From positions 27,074,760-27,138,759 of the forward strand of contig OX344762.1 in assembly GCA_947034895.1 (NCBI GenBank): a stretch of 64,000 bases of DNA. The letters are read 5' to 3'. The DNA comes from Rhytidiadelphus loreus (taxonomy: Eukaryota; Streptophyta; Bryopsida; Hypnales; Hylocomiaceae). Below are positions 24,111 through 36,048 of the stretch, in pieces (positions within the stretch are counted from its first letter, which is position 1; the number at the start of each line of letters is the position of its first letter). Made by a program: the position numbers and the translations under genes. Below the pieces are notes generated by a model. It searched no databases, was not told the origin of the DNA, and saw only the letters and a list, made by a program, of their open reading frames with translations.

Positions 24111-24315
24111 AGGATCTTCAATTTCAGGTTTCTTGTCATCATCTTCTTGGATAAATGAAGTTTGAAGTTCAAAGAAAAAACACTAGTAATTGTGTTAAAA
24201 TCAAAACTTCACTATTAAAAAAGATCTTCATTTCCATTTATAACATATGATTCAATGAAATTTCTCCATATCACCAAACAAATGTATGATCTTGATTTTC
24301 AAGCATTTAAAAAAT

Positions 24316-24372
24316 AAATAATAAATAAATAAAAAATTTAATATATATATATATATATATGTATATGTATTT
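24316..24372. repeat. AT microsatellite (TA)n next to (AAAT)n
   Basis: AATAAATAAATAAAAAATTTAA is followed by about 11 TA units and GTATATGTAT. It is simple sequence. Confidence 0.9.
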
Positions 24373-24736
24373 TGCAACTCCTTCCTAGGAATATTTTCAT
24401 AAATATTCAACTTTTGATTTCTTATTTAATTTTTGCCGAGCCTAGTTACCAAGAAGGTAATTAACAATATGGTTTCACAATTATTATACAATAATACTTT
24501 GGTACAAGTTAATTCAAGTATACTAATTTGGATAAATGTTGGATGACTACCAATTATTTAGAACATACATTTGGATTAATTTTAGATGAAAAGTCCAAGA
24601 CAATGGAATACCTTAATCAATTTTGTAAAGTCCCTAAGGACTCAAATTGTTTAAGGAATGATTTTGTAGGAAAATGTATTAGAAGAATTAAAAAATGCAC
24701 CTATCCATCCTTGGTTAGACAACGACACTCCAAATA

Positions 24737-24816
24737 TAGAGAAGCTTGAGCTTTTGTACCAAATTTTCGTGTTTCTTTATAGAGAAGCTTGAGCTTTTAT
24801 ACCAAATTTCATGTCT
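24737..24816. repeat. 43-bp direct tandem duplication
   Basis: TAGAGAAGCTTGAGCTTTT, then TACCAAATTT and a GTnTCT end, begins at 24737 and again at 24780. Confidence 0.8.
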
Positions 24817-27498
24817 CTTCATTACTTTGTTGAAAAGGCTTGTACTCTCCAAATTTAGTGCTTCCTTTATTTATGTTCTTAGGTTTCAACTTATCATCAT
24901 CAATTGTGTGAAAACATAGTTTTCTAAACATGGTAATCACAAAGTAGTTTGCCTTTTGGAATTGATTGTGGAAAACATTGGGCTAGGGGGATTGACCCCC
25001 TCATTGCCCTGCCTTGAATGGATGGACGGGAGTTGAGCAAGGACTTGCTCATGACCCGACCTCCTTCCATTCTCGACTGCCTTCCAAATCGTTCTAGTTT
25101 CTTAATTAGAGTTCACTAAACTTTTGCAATTATCTTTTTCCAAAGTGCACATGAATTATGTAATTGAACTTATGCTCATATTTCTCATTGTTCACTAATA
25201 AAAACTTAGAATGCAGATATTTGAAAAGTAGTAAAGCCATATCACAAGAGTAATTGTGAGAATCCTTGAGTGTCTAAAGCAAAAATTGTATGTAAAGTAA
25301 GTAATGATTCATCAAAAAAGTAGGACTAAAATTAGGATTCAAGGAATTAAAGCTTCATAATTGGTAGGAGGTGAAATATTACTTTTAGACAAAGGGTAGT
25401 GTCGGAATTTGTACACTTGCACAATTGCAAGCTCTCATGAAATATTTGTAACTAGTTTGAAATATGATACAGTTTGTCATAAAGCCTATGGAAGAGTTTG
25501 AAACTACAAACCCTAAATCTGAAATTTACTCTTGACAAAGCTTTCTAACCCCAATTTGTCTTGCACTCATCCCTCTACCTAAAATTCTTTGTAAAAGTGG
25601 GTTCACAATGCAAAATGTTTGACATCAAATGCTTGCAATGTTATAATGGGAGGAGGACTATGAACGCAATCTTAGAAAAAATATTCCATTAAGATCACAT
25701 TGGAAGATGACCTTCAAATGTCATTGCATGTATTGATGCAATTGATTGAAGCCGATTCAAGTGCTCCATTCGAATCTACATTTTGCCTTCTTTAATCTGC
25801 TTACTTCCAAGACAACATTCAATATGAAGTATTAACAGTCAAATAGTTTAAATATGATGACAAAATAATGTACTATAGTCATAAACAATTTGCCAACTGT
25901 GCACGATGATACAGGATGTCGTTTTTGAAAAGGTCAAATTTATAAATGAGGGATGAGGCATGAGTTGCACCTAGTTTTGTTTTTCTACTCAGAAATGTTT
26001 GCCATTCTTATGGCTAATTTTGCTTTGTCCGATTTCACAGTAAGTGCTTGTAGACACAACATTTTCACTGTATTTTCACTGTATTTTCTAAACTACGAGT
26101 TTCTTAGGTTGACTTCACTTCGAGCAGTTGTGACCATGGAAAGGTCCCGTGTGGAAGGTCTCTCGCATTTTTTATCCTATCTTTATATGCCGCACACATT
26201 CACTCGCATCACAGAGCTCCTTTTGTGTATCTAAACCCATTACGTTGAAGAAATCTCAAAATTTCGTTTCTGTAAGTTTGTGGCTTTACCTAATCAGGCT
26301 AGATATTTATTACAAATTTACACAGCGTGACAGTCTCAACTATTCTCTCCAAATTTTATTAACATAAGATTGAGGCAGCCACAATACGAAATGTTTACAC
26401 TAACGGGTTACTTTATCGTCAACTCCCTCGTCATGGCATTCAACCCCCTCTAGGGACACTCTGAATTGAATGTTTCATTAATAACTCAGAATTTGTCTGA
26501 AGAAATTCCAGCATTTTCAGCACTTTAAAGGAAATCAAACAAAAATTATTCACTTAAACTGGAAACATTAGTCAGTGAGTGGAAGTAGTCAACACCGACC
26601 TACTACTACGAGCTTTGAAGGCCAGAGAGAAGATTGATGTGTCTCACTGTGACAAGAGCTTCAGATCCAGCTTTGACAGAGAATAGCGAAGATCGAGGCA
26701 ATTCTCCTCGTTACCATCAAAATGCAATGGGTGGCCGGGATGTGAGTCTGACGTGTCCGACCGCTTCAAGATCGATACGACCCAGATCTGAAAATTTCAT
26801 CAATACCACGTTTCTTTGATTCTGTAACAACCAACTACTACGCAGACGTACACTACGGTTACTTCCGACATCGAAGTCCACATAACATCGGAAACCTAAG
26901 CCTCCACCAACGACACCGATAACAACATACGAAACAAAATAGCAATGCGGATGGATTCTGATGAGATTTCAAAGGGCAGCGGAAGCAGGTCGGAGGGGAG
27001 CTGGGAGAAAGTGGGAGAGGAGACTAGAAGGTCGGACTGAATGATGTTTTGAGATCATGACGATTTCATTTTCCTTGCACTGGATACGGTAGAGAAACAA
27101 GCAAGACCAACCATTCTGAGGGGACCTACCAGCCTGCAAATTTGAAATGGACTTCATCAGGTTCCTTCGCTTCTTGAACCAACACGGTAGGTTGCCAAGA
27201 GAACTCGAGAATTACGAAGAATTACGAAGACTTCCGAAGAGCGAACATATTTGAGCCAAAATTTGACTCTCTCGCAAGAATCAGTACTAGTTTGAACACA
27301 AATACAACCAGCTCTTGCAGCCAAGGACAATTTGAGACGAAACATAAAGTAAACAGCGCTTTATGAAACAAAGATTCAAAAATGTAACCCGGAAAGATGA
27401 AGCAGCCAGGGCTTAGATAATAGGCTTCGTTCCCAGTACAAAGCTCATTCTAAAATCGTAGATACGAATCGAACACCCGCAGCGTTGATAGAACTCGT

Positions 27499-29176
27499 CT
27501 CTGCAAGATTACAAAAGAATATATCAGAATATGACACAGGTTGTCGCAGCTTTGTTGACCTATTTCTGAAGGAAAAATCATCAAATTGAACATCCGAAGA
27601 GATTCCACTAATATCCCTTGAATCAGGGACTACAGGTTACATAAAAACTTTTAGCGGGCATGGGTTCCGTTGAGAGACTTGCTCGTAACCCCCAACGGCA
27701 AACCCCTGAAAATTGAGGAGATAATAACCTTTGGAATTTCTGGTTCCCGTAAAGAACAGACTTTACTCAAAACAGCTCCCCAGACATTAACTCTCATGCC
27801 TAGTGATAGGGTACTTACAGATCTTGTTGAACGCGACGATATCGCAACTCTGAATATACTCATTATTGGGCTCTGAAGTGAGATGGTCCTCAATCAGGTT
27901 GTCGATACTGACCAAGTCGTCCACGATGGTCATCATGATCGACAGCTTCTTGATACCGGCAACAACAGTCACCAGCTTGGCTGTAACCAATATCAAAAGT
28001 GTGAGTTAATAGAAGTAATTCATTATCTCTGACACTCGAACAACCTTTATTGTCGACCACCAATAGTGGAAATCAAGGATCGGGGAAAAGATAGATTGAA
28101 AGAACTTACAAGCTCCCCAGTGAAGACCCTCCATCTCGATAGCGCGAACACACTCCTCCAATTTCGCCATGTCGGTCTCATCATCCCAAGGCTTGACGTC
28201 CATCACGATAGATGACTTTCCAACTATTCAAAACAACGAGTTGCCAACTATTAGCATCCTTCAGCAGTTTTATTCCTTGCTACGAAAAACCACCCAGCAT
28301 GATGCAGACAAACCAATAACATTCAAGCGGCCAATGAAATTACTTACTAACTTTAGGCTTGGTGGATTTCTTCTTCTCGGCCTCACGCTTCTCGGATGCG
28401 GCCTTCTCCTCTTCAGTTTCGTCGCCGAAAAGGTCAAGGTCGTCATCATCCTCATCCTGGCAAGAACAATATAGAATACATAAATAATTTACTAACCAGC
28501 TACCAACACTGCTCAACTGGAAATCAGCATACCCAGTTCCATCGCGCGAATCATAAAGAGCAACAGCGAATCAATTATCATAAACTCAAATCCTGAATTC
28601 CAGAAGACATACAGCATCCGCAGCAGGCGGGGAGAGCTCCTCAACAGCCTCCACCGACTTGGGGGCCGCGGCAGGGGTGGCACCACTCTCGATCTGCACT
28701 CCAACTCCTGGTGCAGCGAACCTAAAAAACGAAAAGAACTTTTAAGCGAGCCTCTCAATGTAAAATTGCAATATCGAAAAAAACCCTCTAAAATCGAATT
28801 TCTCCTACAAAAGCAATAGAGTTACCCCTTCGTACACAAAACACTATGAGTAACACGATTGCAACAAAGGCTGTTCAGATGCGTACTGTGGTCCAGCCAA
28901 AGCTGAGATGTGCTTGAACCACCTCGCAGCGTTCACGTACTCCGCAGGCACGCTCTCCAAAGCGACAAACACAGCAAGGTCATCCCTGGAAGCCTGATAC
29001 CTGCAGACAAACCCTGAAACATCAGTAACCCTAAAAACTGGAACTGGACGGGAAGAAAGGAATGGGTGGAAGCGGATCCGCGGCGCTTACCCTGAGATGT
29101 AGCTGCGAGTAGCAAGGTGCTGGTCGAGCTTCTTCAAGCCAGCGGGCGTAGACAGATTATCGAAGGAGACACCCAT
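27499..29176 (-). CDS. Translation elongation factor eEF1B beta (eEF1-delta/beta-type GEF)
   Basis: This is the nucleotide-exchange factor that recharges eEF1A with GTP during translation, acting in the cytosol in the eEF1B complex. Exons: 29091-29176, 28887-29000, 28613-28721, 28348-28456, 28110-28223, 27819-27980, and a last exon starting at 27500. The ATG at 29174-29176 opens [20 protein letters not shown], the plant N-terminal helical region (to ~residue 68), followed by an Ala/Pro linker with [10 protein letters not shown], the acidic [17 protein letters not shown] stretch, a Lys-rich KREAEKKK segment and the catalytic C-terminal domain ([56 protein letters not shown]). The total is 231 residues, the usual size. 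The last intron appears to split the stop codon: T at 27819 joined to AG at 27499-27500. Without that splice the protein would end in ten extra residues. A telo-box lies about 115 bp upstream. Confidence 0.92.
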
Positions 29177-29287
29177 GGCGACCGAGACTTGGAGACGGAG
29201 GGCGGTGAAGTCGAAGGAGTTCGGGAGCTTGAGTACAATGGGGGAATGGACAAATGCAGCGGCGGCTCCTGGAAGATGAAGTACTTC

Positions 29288-29300
29288 GTTTTAGGGTTTG
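29288..29300 (-). promoter_or_regulatory. Telo-box upstream of eEF1B beta
   Basis: AAACCCTAA on the minus strand (29291-29299) sits about 115 bp before the start codon. Telo-boxes are known in promoters and leaders of plant translation-factor genes such as EF1-alpha, so the placement fits. Confidence 0.5.
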
Positions 29301-32300
29301 GGGGGAGGGCTTACTTGATGCCGGCGCTTTCACACGGCCAGGAAATACCGGTCCATTTCCCCTTTAGAGCATCCCCACGGAAGACTCAGCAAATAGGGAC
29401 GGCTACAGGAGTCGGGTCTTTGCCGTGCGGTTTTGAAGACCGCGGCCGGCCTGCTCCTTGTGCGCCACGGTTGATGTACCTAGTGAAGTATGCAATCTGA
29501 AGTTTTCTTCCTTGAAAATTGAAATATAAATTTTTTTAACTTTGAATCCCTTGAGAATTACCTCTCATAGTTTCAAATGTTTTTCTAGCTTGAGATATTC
29601 CTTTTTATTTTATTTTTTGGGGCACAAGATGATAATGTTTTTGAGCAATTTGTTAGTTAAAAAAAAAAATTAATGCATTTGAGCTCTTTAGAGTGCCAAT
29701 TGGAGGTTGGTACCTTGAAATCAAGGTCAAAAAGGAAAGTCAATCCTTTCACCAGACCTTGGCAAGATCCCCATTTGGCCATTTGCTTAGGAAATTTGGT
29801 TGTGGTCAGCCATTTTTTGGCCCTTCCTGTACCTACCGTGGAGCAATCATTTTCAGTGGACCCAACCAATCACTAAGTTTGCACCACGTGTTGAGTAACC
29901 ATGCGGATGCTCTTAAGGTCCCATAATTCTTGATTTTAAATCAACCATTTTGATTTTAAGAAATCTAGGCAATGTACAATCCCACCATATAAAATGGAAG
30001 AATATGTGATGAACATATCGTATGGCAAAATGATTGTGATCCGCCATCTACATTAGAAAAAAATTGTAATGAAAGTGAGTGCTTAAATATGTCTTGTTTG
30101 TGATGTAAGAGAAAGTGTGAAATACAATGTCTCGACATCGTTACGAAGAGAAGAAAAAAAATGAGACATTTTGAATTATCAAGACATAGTGATAATGTTG
30201 TCATTTAGAAAGAATCACATGCAAATACATATATTGTTCCAAGAAATGTGAGCATCATACAAGAAACAATTGGGTTTGGGATATATAGAATCTTTTATTG
30301 AAACCATCAAAGCTTCCGACGACATTAGTATAGGTTGTAAGTAACACATCAAGAATAAATGAATTAAAAAATGTTACAAAATCCTACAAAAACTATGATT
30401 ATATTGAAAACTTGGTGATATAAAGATGGAGACACCACATTTCTTTCAATCCCTCCTCTTTTGCTACAACAGTTGGCGAAATAACCATTATTTTTTATCA
30501 TTGTCCCCCCCCCAAGAGCTCCTCAACTTGCTTGTTGTTCCACCTAGATGCACATGTGGCTAATAAATCTCGCATCTTCTACACTTCTTTCCATATATTC
30601 AATGGTGACTTCCAATAAAATTTGTATTTGCAAAATTTCTAAATCGACATGTGGCATTGAATTTGACACATGACATTGAATCAAATGAAAATGTTATAAC
30701 TAGTAGAGCTCTTGTTCAATACACGAGGCAACGTTAAAAATGCACTCTATTCTTATTTAGTACCTCCTATTTTAGCCCATATAAATGTGCTTGGCTTCAT
30801 TACTCACTATTCATTTCAAATCGCATTGAAAACTATGTTTAACAACATTGTTTAGAGCGTGTATATATACTATTGTTTGTGGGGTTATCAAATTAGTAGC
30901 CTACAAATTTTAATTTTCCTTCATGCAACAAACACATGTGGATTGTGAAAATTCAAAAAAGATAAAAATTGTTTTGAAAAGCATACATAGGATGAAATCT
31001 CACAAACCAACATATTATATTCAAAACTTCAAACAAACAAAAAATTTACACTCAAAGCCAATATAATCTATTTCAGTTTACATATTACCCATCTATCATG
31101 ATTAGTTTGAGTCTAGCTATATTCAACTTAACTACTCTCTAGTGTGTACTATCTCACTTTAAGAAACACATATAAAGTTGCAAGTTTGAATCTCAATGAC
31201 TTAGAATTGAAGGAACTAGTAAAATGTACCTAAATAGTAATAACTAATCTTTTATCTTTTCCTACTTTTTTTTATAAATATTAATTAATAATTGGGCACA
31301 TACACACTAAAGCTACAAAAAATATTGTATTTATAAATTATTCTAAGAAATTCACCCTTGCTAATATAAATTGCAACTTTTTTTTACAATATTCTTCCTA
31401 AACTAACTATTTGAAATTTCAATCAATTGCAACTTTTAATCATTTGTTGATAGAACAAATACAAATTGACTAAACAAATTGGATTTCAGGTCATTATGTG
31501 AATTATAAACGCACGGATTCAAATGACATAAAAACAATTAAATCTACAATTATTAATAATTTGTAGATTTTTTATAGAAGTCAAAACTTATCCATAATAC
31601 AAGTGACATTTTGATTGAAGATGACAAATATTTAAATACTTAATGTTCCTTTATACAATCATAAAACCACTCTTATATAATATCTTCATTGGAATATTTG
31701 TGCATTTAAGCATGAAATGCATATAAATGCAATTAAAGTCTCTAACTTCACACAACTTTGAATACAATTTATTATTTATTAGGTTTTATTAAACTCTCAT
31801 ATATATAATATAGAAGTAGATTGATAGAATTATGAATAGCTTTCTTCAAGCTTGTACAAAAATTATTTATTGATTGACCACTCAAAAAATTGTACATATA
31901 ATTTAGAAGGTATTGTTTTAGAGTAGTGATCATTTCTAAACATTTCATCACCTTTTCATTATCTTTGAAATTTTTCTTCACATTTTTATTATTACTTTAT
32001 TATCTTTCTCTTACTTGTTATTCAATTTATTTTTAAGTTAAAACATATTTTTATCTTTTGAACCTTATAATATTTTCAAAAAAGTAATTTTGAGTACAAA
32101 TTTTAAGTACAAATTTTGAGAACTAACAAAGGAATCTACAAACATTTAAATGGATGAAAAAACTAAGACTTTGAGTGCTTCATACATTTGTTGTTCAAAA
32201 TTGAACACTTGGTCTATTAAGGGTTAGTCATAAGACTTGATGGATAAATTAATTCATGATGGGATGTACACTAATTATTTGACTATGGTTAGTGCATAAA

Positions 32301-32394
32301 CAAATATTGCTTTGAGATAGACATTTGAAAGTGAAGGATTTGTGCATTGGAGTTAAGTAGCTCCCAGGTCATGACATGTACAATAGACAATATA

Positions 32395-32524
32395 CACTAC
32401 TAGAAAATTTAATTTTTTCTGTTGGTTTGGTTGTGTTAATTTGGACAAAAATCAACAATAATCTATTGATTTATGTTCAAATCAACATGACCAAATCAAC
32501 AAAAAAAATTGAATTTCTAGTAGT
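32395..32524. mobile_element. CACTA-type miniature element (non-autonomous, fold-back)
   Basis: The left end reads CACTACTAGAAAA and the right end TTTCTAGTAGT, the signature of plant CACTA (En/Spm) termini. Arms 32395-32441 and 32478-32524 pair over ~47 bp with a few mismatches, and the interior also folds. There is no coding capacity. The last base of the right terminus looks mutated, and I could not identify a clean 3-bp target duplication. Confidence 0.65.
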
Positions 32525-32985
32525 AAATACACTAGAGTTAGTCAACTCCCTAATGAAGACAAGGTATTGGAACTTAGAGTTAGACAATTCTAAATGGAGG
32601 ATTAAAGATTGGGATAAGATGTGCATTGGAAGTTAGAATACTTCTAAGTATGAATAGGATTTTTACTTTAGTGGATGATACTAGATAGAAATAGAAATAG
32701 AAAGTCAAAAATAAAAAATAAATCTTATGAATTGATATTGTAGTCGTCTATTATGTACCTAGAGCTTACTAGTGAGGAAATGATCTTTTAAATTTATCAG
32801 TCTTCTATAGTTGGGTGGTTTTTGTTCCATTTGAAAGTTTTGTTTTCAAAATTGAATTCAATATATATTGGGTTATTTTTTAAGGAAATTTTGGTTTGAA
32901 AATTGAATTGTAGTTGCAAGCCATAGAAGGATAACTTTACCAACCCAACAACATTTATTGAAGATGATGGATTTTTTGAATCCTA

Positions 32986-33264
32986 ATTACAAAAAAATTC
33001 AGGCCAAAACAAGGCCATTGAAGTTTCAGACCGTGGTGCAAGTACAAGAAAAATTTTAAAATAATTTTTAGTTTTTTAATAAAAAAATTTCAAAAAAAAT
33101 TTCAAAATTAAAAGAAAAATTTTTATCCCCAAACTAATGCGACAAAACTAGTGCCATGTCAATTCTTGAAATTTTTTTTGGTAAATTTTAATAAATTTTA
33201 AAGTTTATTTGCACTAGTTGTTGGCTATCTTGCAGCTTTGTTTTGGCTTGAGATTTTTTGTAAT
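32986..33264. mobile_element. TIR element (ATTACAAAAAA...AGGCCAAAACAA), non-coding
   Basis: The left end 32986-33016 and the complement of the right end 33232-33264 share ATTACAAAAAA, a TC(A)AGGCCAAAACAA-like block and a trailing GC, about 28 bp in all. The 279-bp body is AT-rich. Related ends occur in the two elements at 62127-62765. Confidence 0.55.
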
Positions 33265-33968
33265 GTTAGTTTCCTTTACACAATTATGACCATTTGAATC
33301 AAATTTCTTTTTCATTGGACTAGTATTTTCAATTTACAAATGAGATGGGCAAAAGTTATGAGCTTAAATTTTGAATGCAAATATTTCTTCATTAACTTAA
33401 AAAAAATAAAATCTCTTTTTATACAATGTTGTATATTATAGTGGAGATAATTATAGTTAGATGTTCAAAAAAACAATTTCAAATCTTTTTACTCTTTGCT
33501 ATAGAAATGGTAGTTTTGTGTGTTTTTTGGTAGAAAAAAAGGTTATGGTCATTTAGGGGTCAAAGCTCTCATTTAAGAGCTGGATATTAATTTGTGAAGG
33601 TTAGAATTTTAAAAAGATTTTCATTAAATTTTCCTTGAAAAATAGATGGAATTGGCATCTAATCCAAGTTGTTTTATCTTTTTGGAGCTTTGTGGAATGG
33701 GGAGTGCTTGTATATGAGCATAGAAACTATAAATCCATGAGTCTAGGATTCATTATTATAGACACTTTTAGTAGTTATAGGAATCTATATTATAGGTATC
33801 TATGTGATAGACTCTTTTAATGTTATCATGTACCTATATTATAGGTACGTATGTTATAAACACCTTCAAATGGTTGTAAGTACATGCCTACAACTAGGTT
33901 TAAGGCTTTTAGGCTCACGTCTTTGCACTCACGGGCTAGCATTGTTGTTTGTAGAATTAGTTGTGAAT

Positions 33969-34075
33969 TTTTGAAGTTGAAATGTAATGGTCACTAAAAG
34001 TGTTGCCCTCTTGAAATGTACACTTTTGGTACATTGTTACTGCAATGAGAAAGCAAAATGTACTAATAGAGTTAG
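33969..34075. repeat. Fold-back (MITE-like) element, copy 2, inverted relative to copy 1
   Basis: It shares, in order, TTGAAGTTGA, GTCACTAAAAGTGT, TGTACACT-TTTGGTACATTG, TGCAATGAGAA and GCAAAATGTACTAATAG with the complement of 20135-20265. The right arm has decayed, so it no longer folds well. Confidence 0.65.
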
Positions 34076-35936
34076 AGATCAAAAGATTCATTCTTCAATG
34101 AGACATCTCTCGACTAAGTCAATACTTCACCAAATGTTACAACTATCTACATATTTTGAAAGCTAGAGACAAAAAATATTAAATTTTGAGGTGTATCAAA
34201 GAAAGAGAAATAATAGTAAAAAAATTTAGAAATAATAAATTAAAATCATTTTTGGAAAGTTCCAAAAGTTGTTTTAAATCCATTATCAATCTACTACCAA
34301 ATTGATACTAATCCATTCTCAATTTAGAAGAGGCTTATTTGATTTGAGGTACTTTCAAGTTCTAAAGAGTGATTTAGAGCCAAAACATTGTTGTTGGATG
34401 TTGATGAGTATAGCACATTCCTTTGGAATTATAGATGCAAAATTGTACTTAGTTGAGATTCATCCCTCAAGGTTCAATAATGTTCTGACAATAGAGATTT
34501 TTAATGAATTGTTCGACTTTGATATTTTTTTGCACATGAATGTGTTTGAATTTTGTTAATTTTAATTGCATGAAAGTAAAGATTGTTGCGTCAAAATGCA
34601 TAAAATTTATTGTGGAAAATTTCAACCGTTGGATTTTTAAATTATAAAAATATTGGATGATCAACTTTTTAGGCAAAAAACGCAGCTTTGGGGGAAGAGA
34701 AATTATAAGAAGGTGAATAATGCTTTTTTACCTCACCCCACCCACCCCCAAAAATTGTATCGGAATCTTAGGCAAATGTAGTTTTTTTTTAATTTAAAAA
34801 GTTGAGAAATAAAAAACTCTCTCAAATTAGTTCACATTTTCAAATTTAATTTGGTTAGTTTGAATCCTACGAAAAATTTAAAATTTTGTATATGCGTAAA
34901 TTTTTGAAATTTACCAATTGATATTATTAGTGAGCTTCCCATTCTCAAATTTTGAATTTTTTTCAAATTAAAAATTACTTCTAGAAAATAGGTTGTGTTA
35001 TGAATCCAATGGTGGTAGTTTAATCAAATTCCAAGTTAAACCCCACCTTGGGGAATTTCTTAAAGTTATGTGGGGTAGTGTAGTTCATGGCTCATTTTTT
35101 TAGGTTCAACTTGGGCATGGACCAAAAAGTCAGCCAACCAATGCAATTGTTGCCCACCTCAAAAAGAGTTGATCCAAGGAGCTCAAGGAAAAGACAAGTG
35201 TGCTATCCAAAATGACAAAATGACCAGAATGTTGTGAAATTTTAGATGAGCATTCTCAACTCTCTTGTCTTCACTAAGCGCAAAAAGGTCATCATTTCAA
35301 AATATTCTCACTAACTAAAGGTATGCTCCTTCAAAGTGAGCTGCCCTATTTTCCATTAACCCAAATAAAACTTCAAACTTCAATACTTACTAAACTCTTC
35401 AACCAATAAATCTGAATTTTTTTTGAAGGGCTAACTCTCAATGTGAATTGCAAGATCCTACGGTAACATTCCATTGGATCTCAAGAAAAAACAAACAAAC
35501 AAATTGCTCAAGTTCTTAGTAGTTTTGGTCCATTTTAAAAGTACACCCCCCTCTCATCACAAGGGGTTATTCCATAATACATTTCCCCCCTTTAGCTTTC
35601 AAAATATATAAACTTAGATTCAGCATAAATTAAGTAATTGTTGTAATAAAATATCACATGTCATTTTGTGAGTGCTGTGAGGTGACGTGGACCCCTCAGA
35701 ATGAAAATTCTGGCTGAAAATTCAATTTCGGCACTGAGGAATTCAATCACACCATTTGCTCCAGAATTTGATTCCACAGGAAAGGTCCAAGTGAGGAATG
35801 ATCTTTTTTGTCCACCCTGCAAGAAGCTGCCACTGCTGCTGCAGGCATTTGCTTGCGCCGCAATTCCTTCGCTTCTCCCGTGCATGCACTCTAAAAGTAG
35901 TGGGTTTTTCTAGATCATCAATTTTCGAACTACCTG

Positions 35937-35943
35937 TATAAAT
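35937..35943 (+). promoter_or_regulatory. Possible TATA box of the quinone oxidoreductase gene
   Basis: TATAAAT lies 106 bp before the start codon, in the GC-richer segment just upstream of the gene. The assignment rests on position and motif only. Confidence 0.35.
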
Positions 35944-36048
35944 TAGGTGTGTTGCCATTCATCGATTGTGACACACAGAGGGATTCTTGGGTGGGTGTGT
36001 TGCTGTTTCAGCTTTGGAGTTTGAGAATCGATCGCGCAGAAGACAGCC

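Larger units (their letters stand above)
24111..27498. other. AT-rich spacer between Harbinger relic and eEF1B
   Basis: The spacer contains an AT microsatellite (24316-24372) and a 43-bp duplication (24737-24816). The segment 26580-27440 is GC-richer; on the minus strand it holds a frame of about 80 codons ending at ~26720 that has no ATG near its start and matches no family I know. It could be an unrecognised small gene or a transcribed UTR. Nothing else is supportable. Confidence 0.45.
29301..36048. other. Long AT-rich spacer with three small transposon relics
   Basis: There are no supportable genes across ~6.7 kb. The spacer contains the CACTA-type fold-back (32395-32524), the TIR element at 32986-33264 and the second copy of the 20-kb fold-back (33969-34075). 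A 19-bp palindrome (GTACCTATATTATAGGTAC) sits near 33830-33850. The segment from ~35650 is less AT-rich and forms the promoter of the quinone oxidoreductase. Confidence 0.5.

Noticed and set aside
26580..27440. Possible small minus-strand gene between the Harbinger relic and eEF1B
   Set aside because: A frame of ~80 codons is open but has no ATG near its start and no recognised motif, and a second frame in the same stretch looks equally plausible. I could not choose a coding frame.
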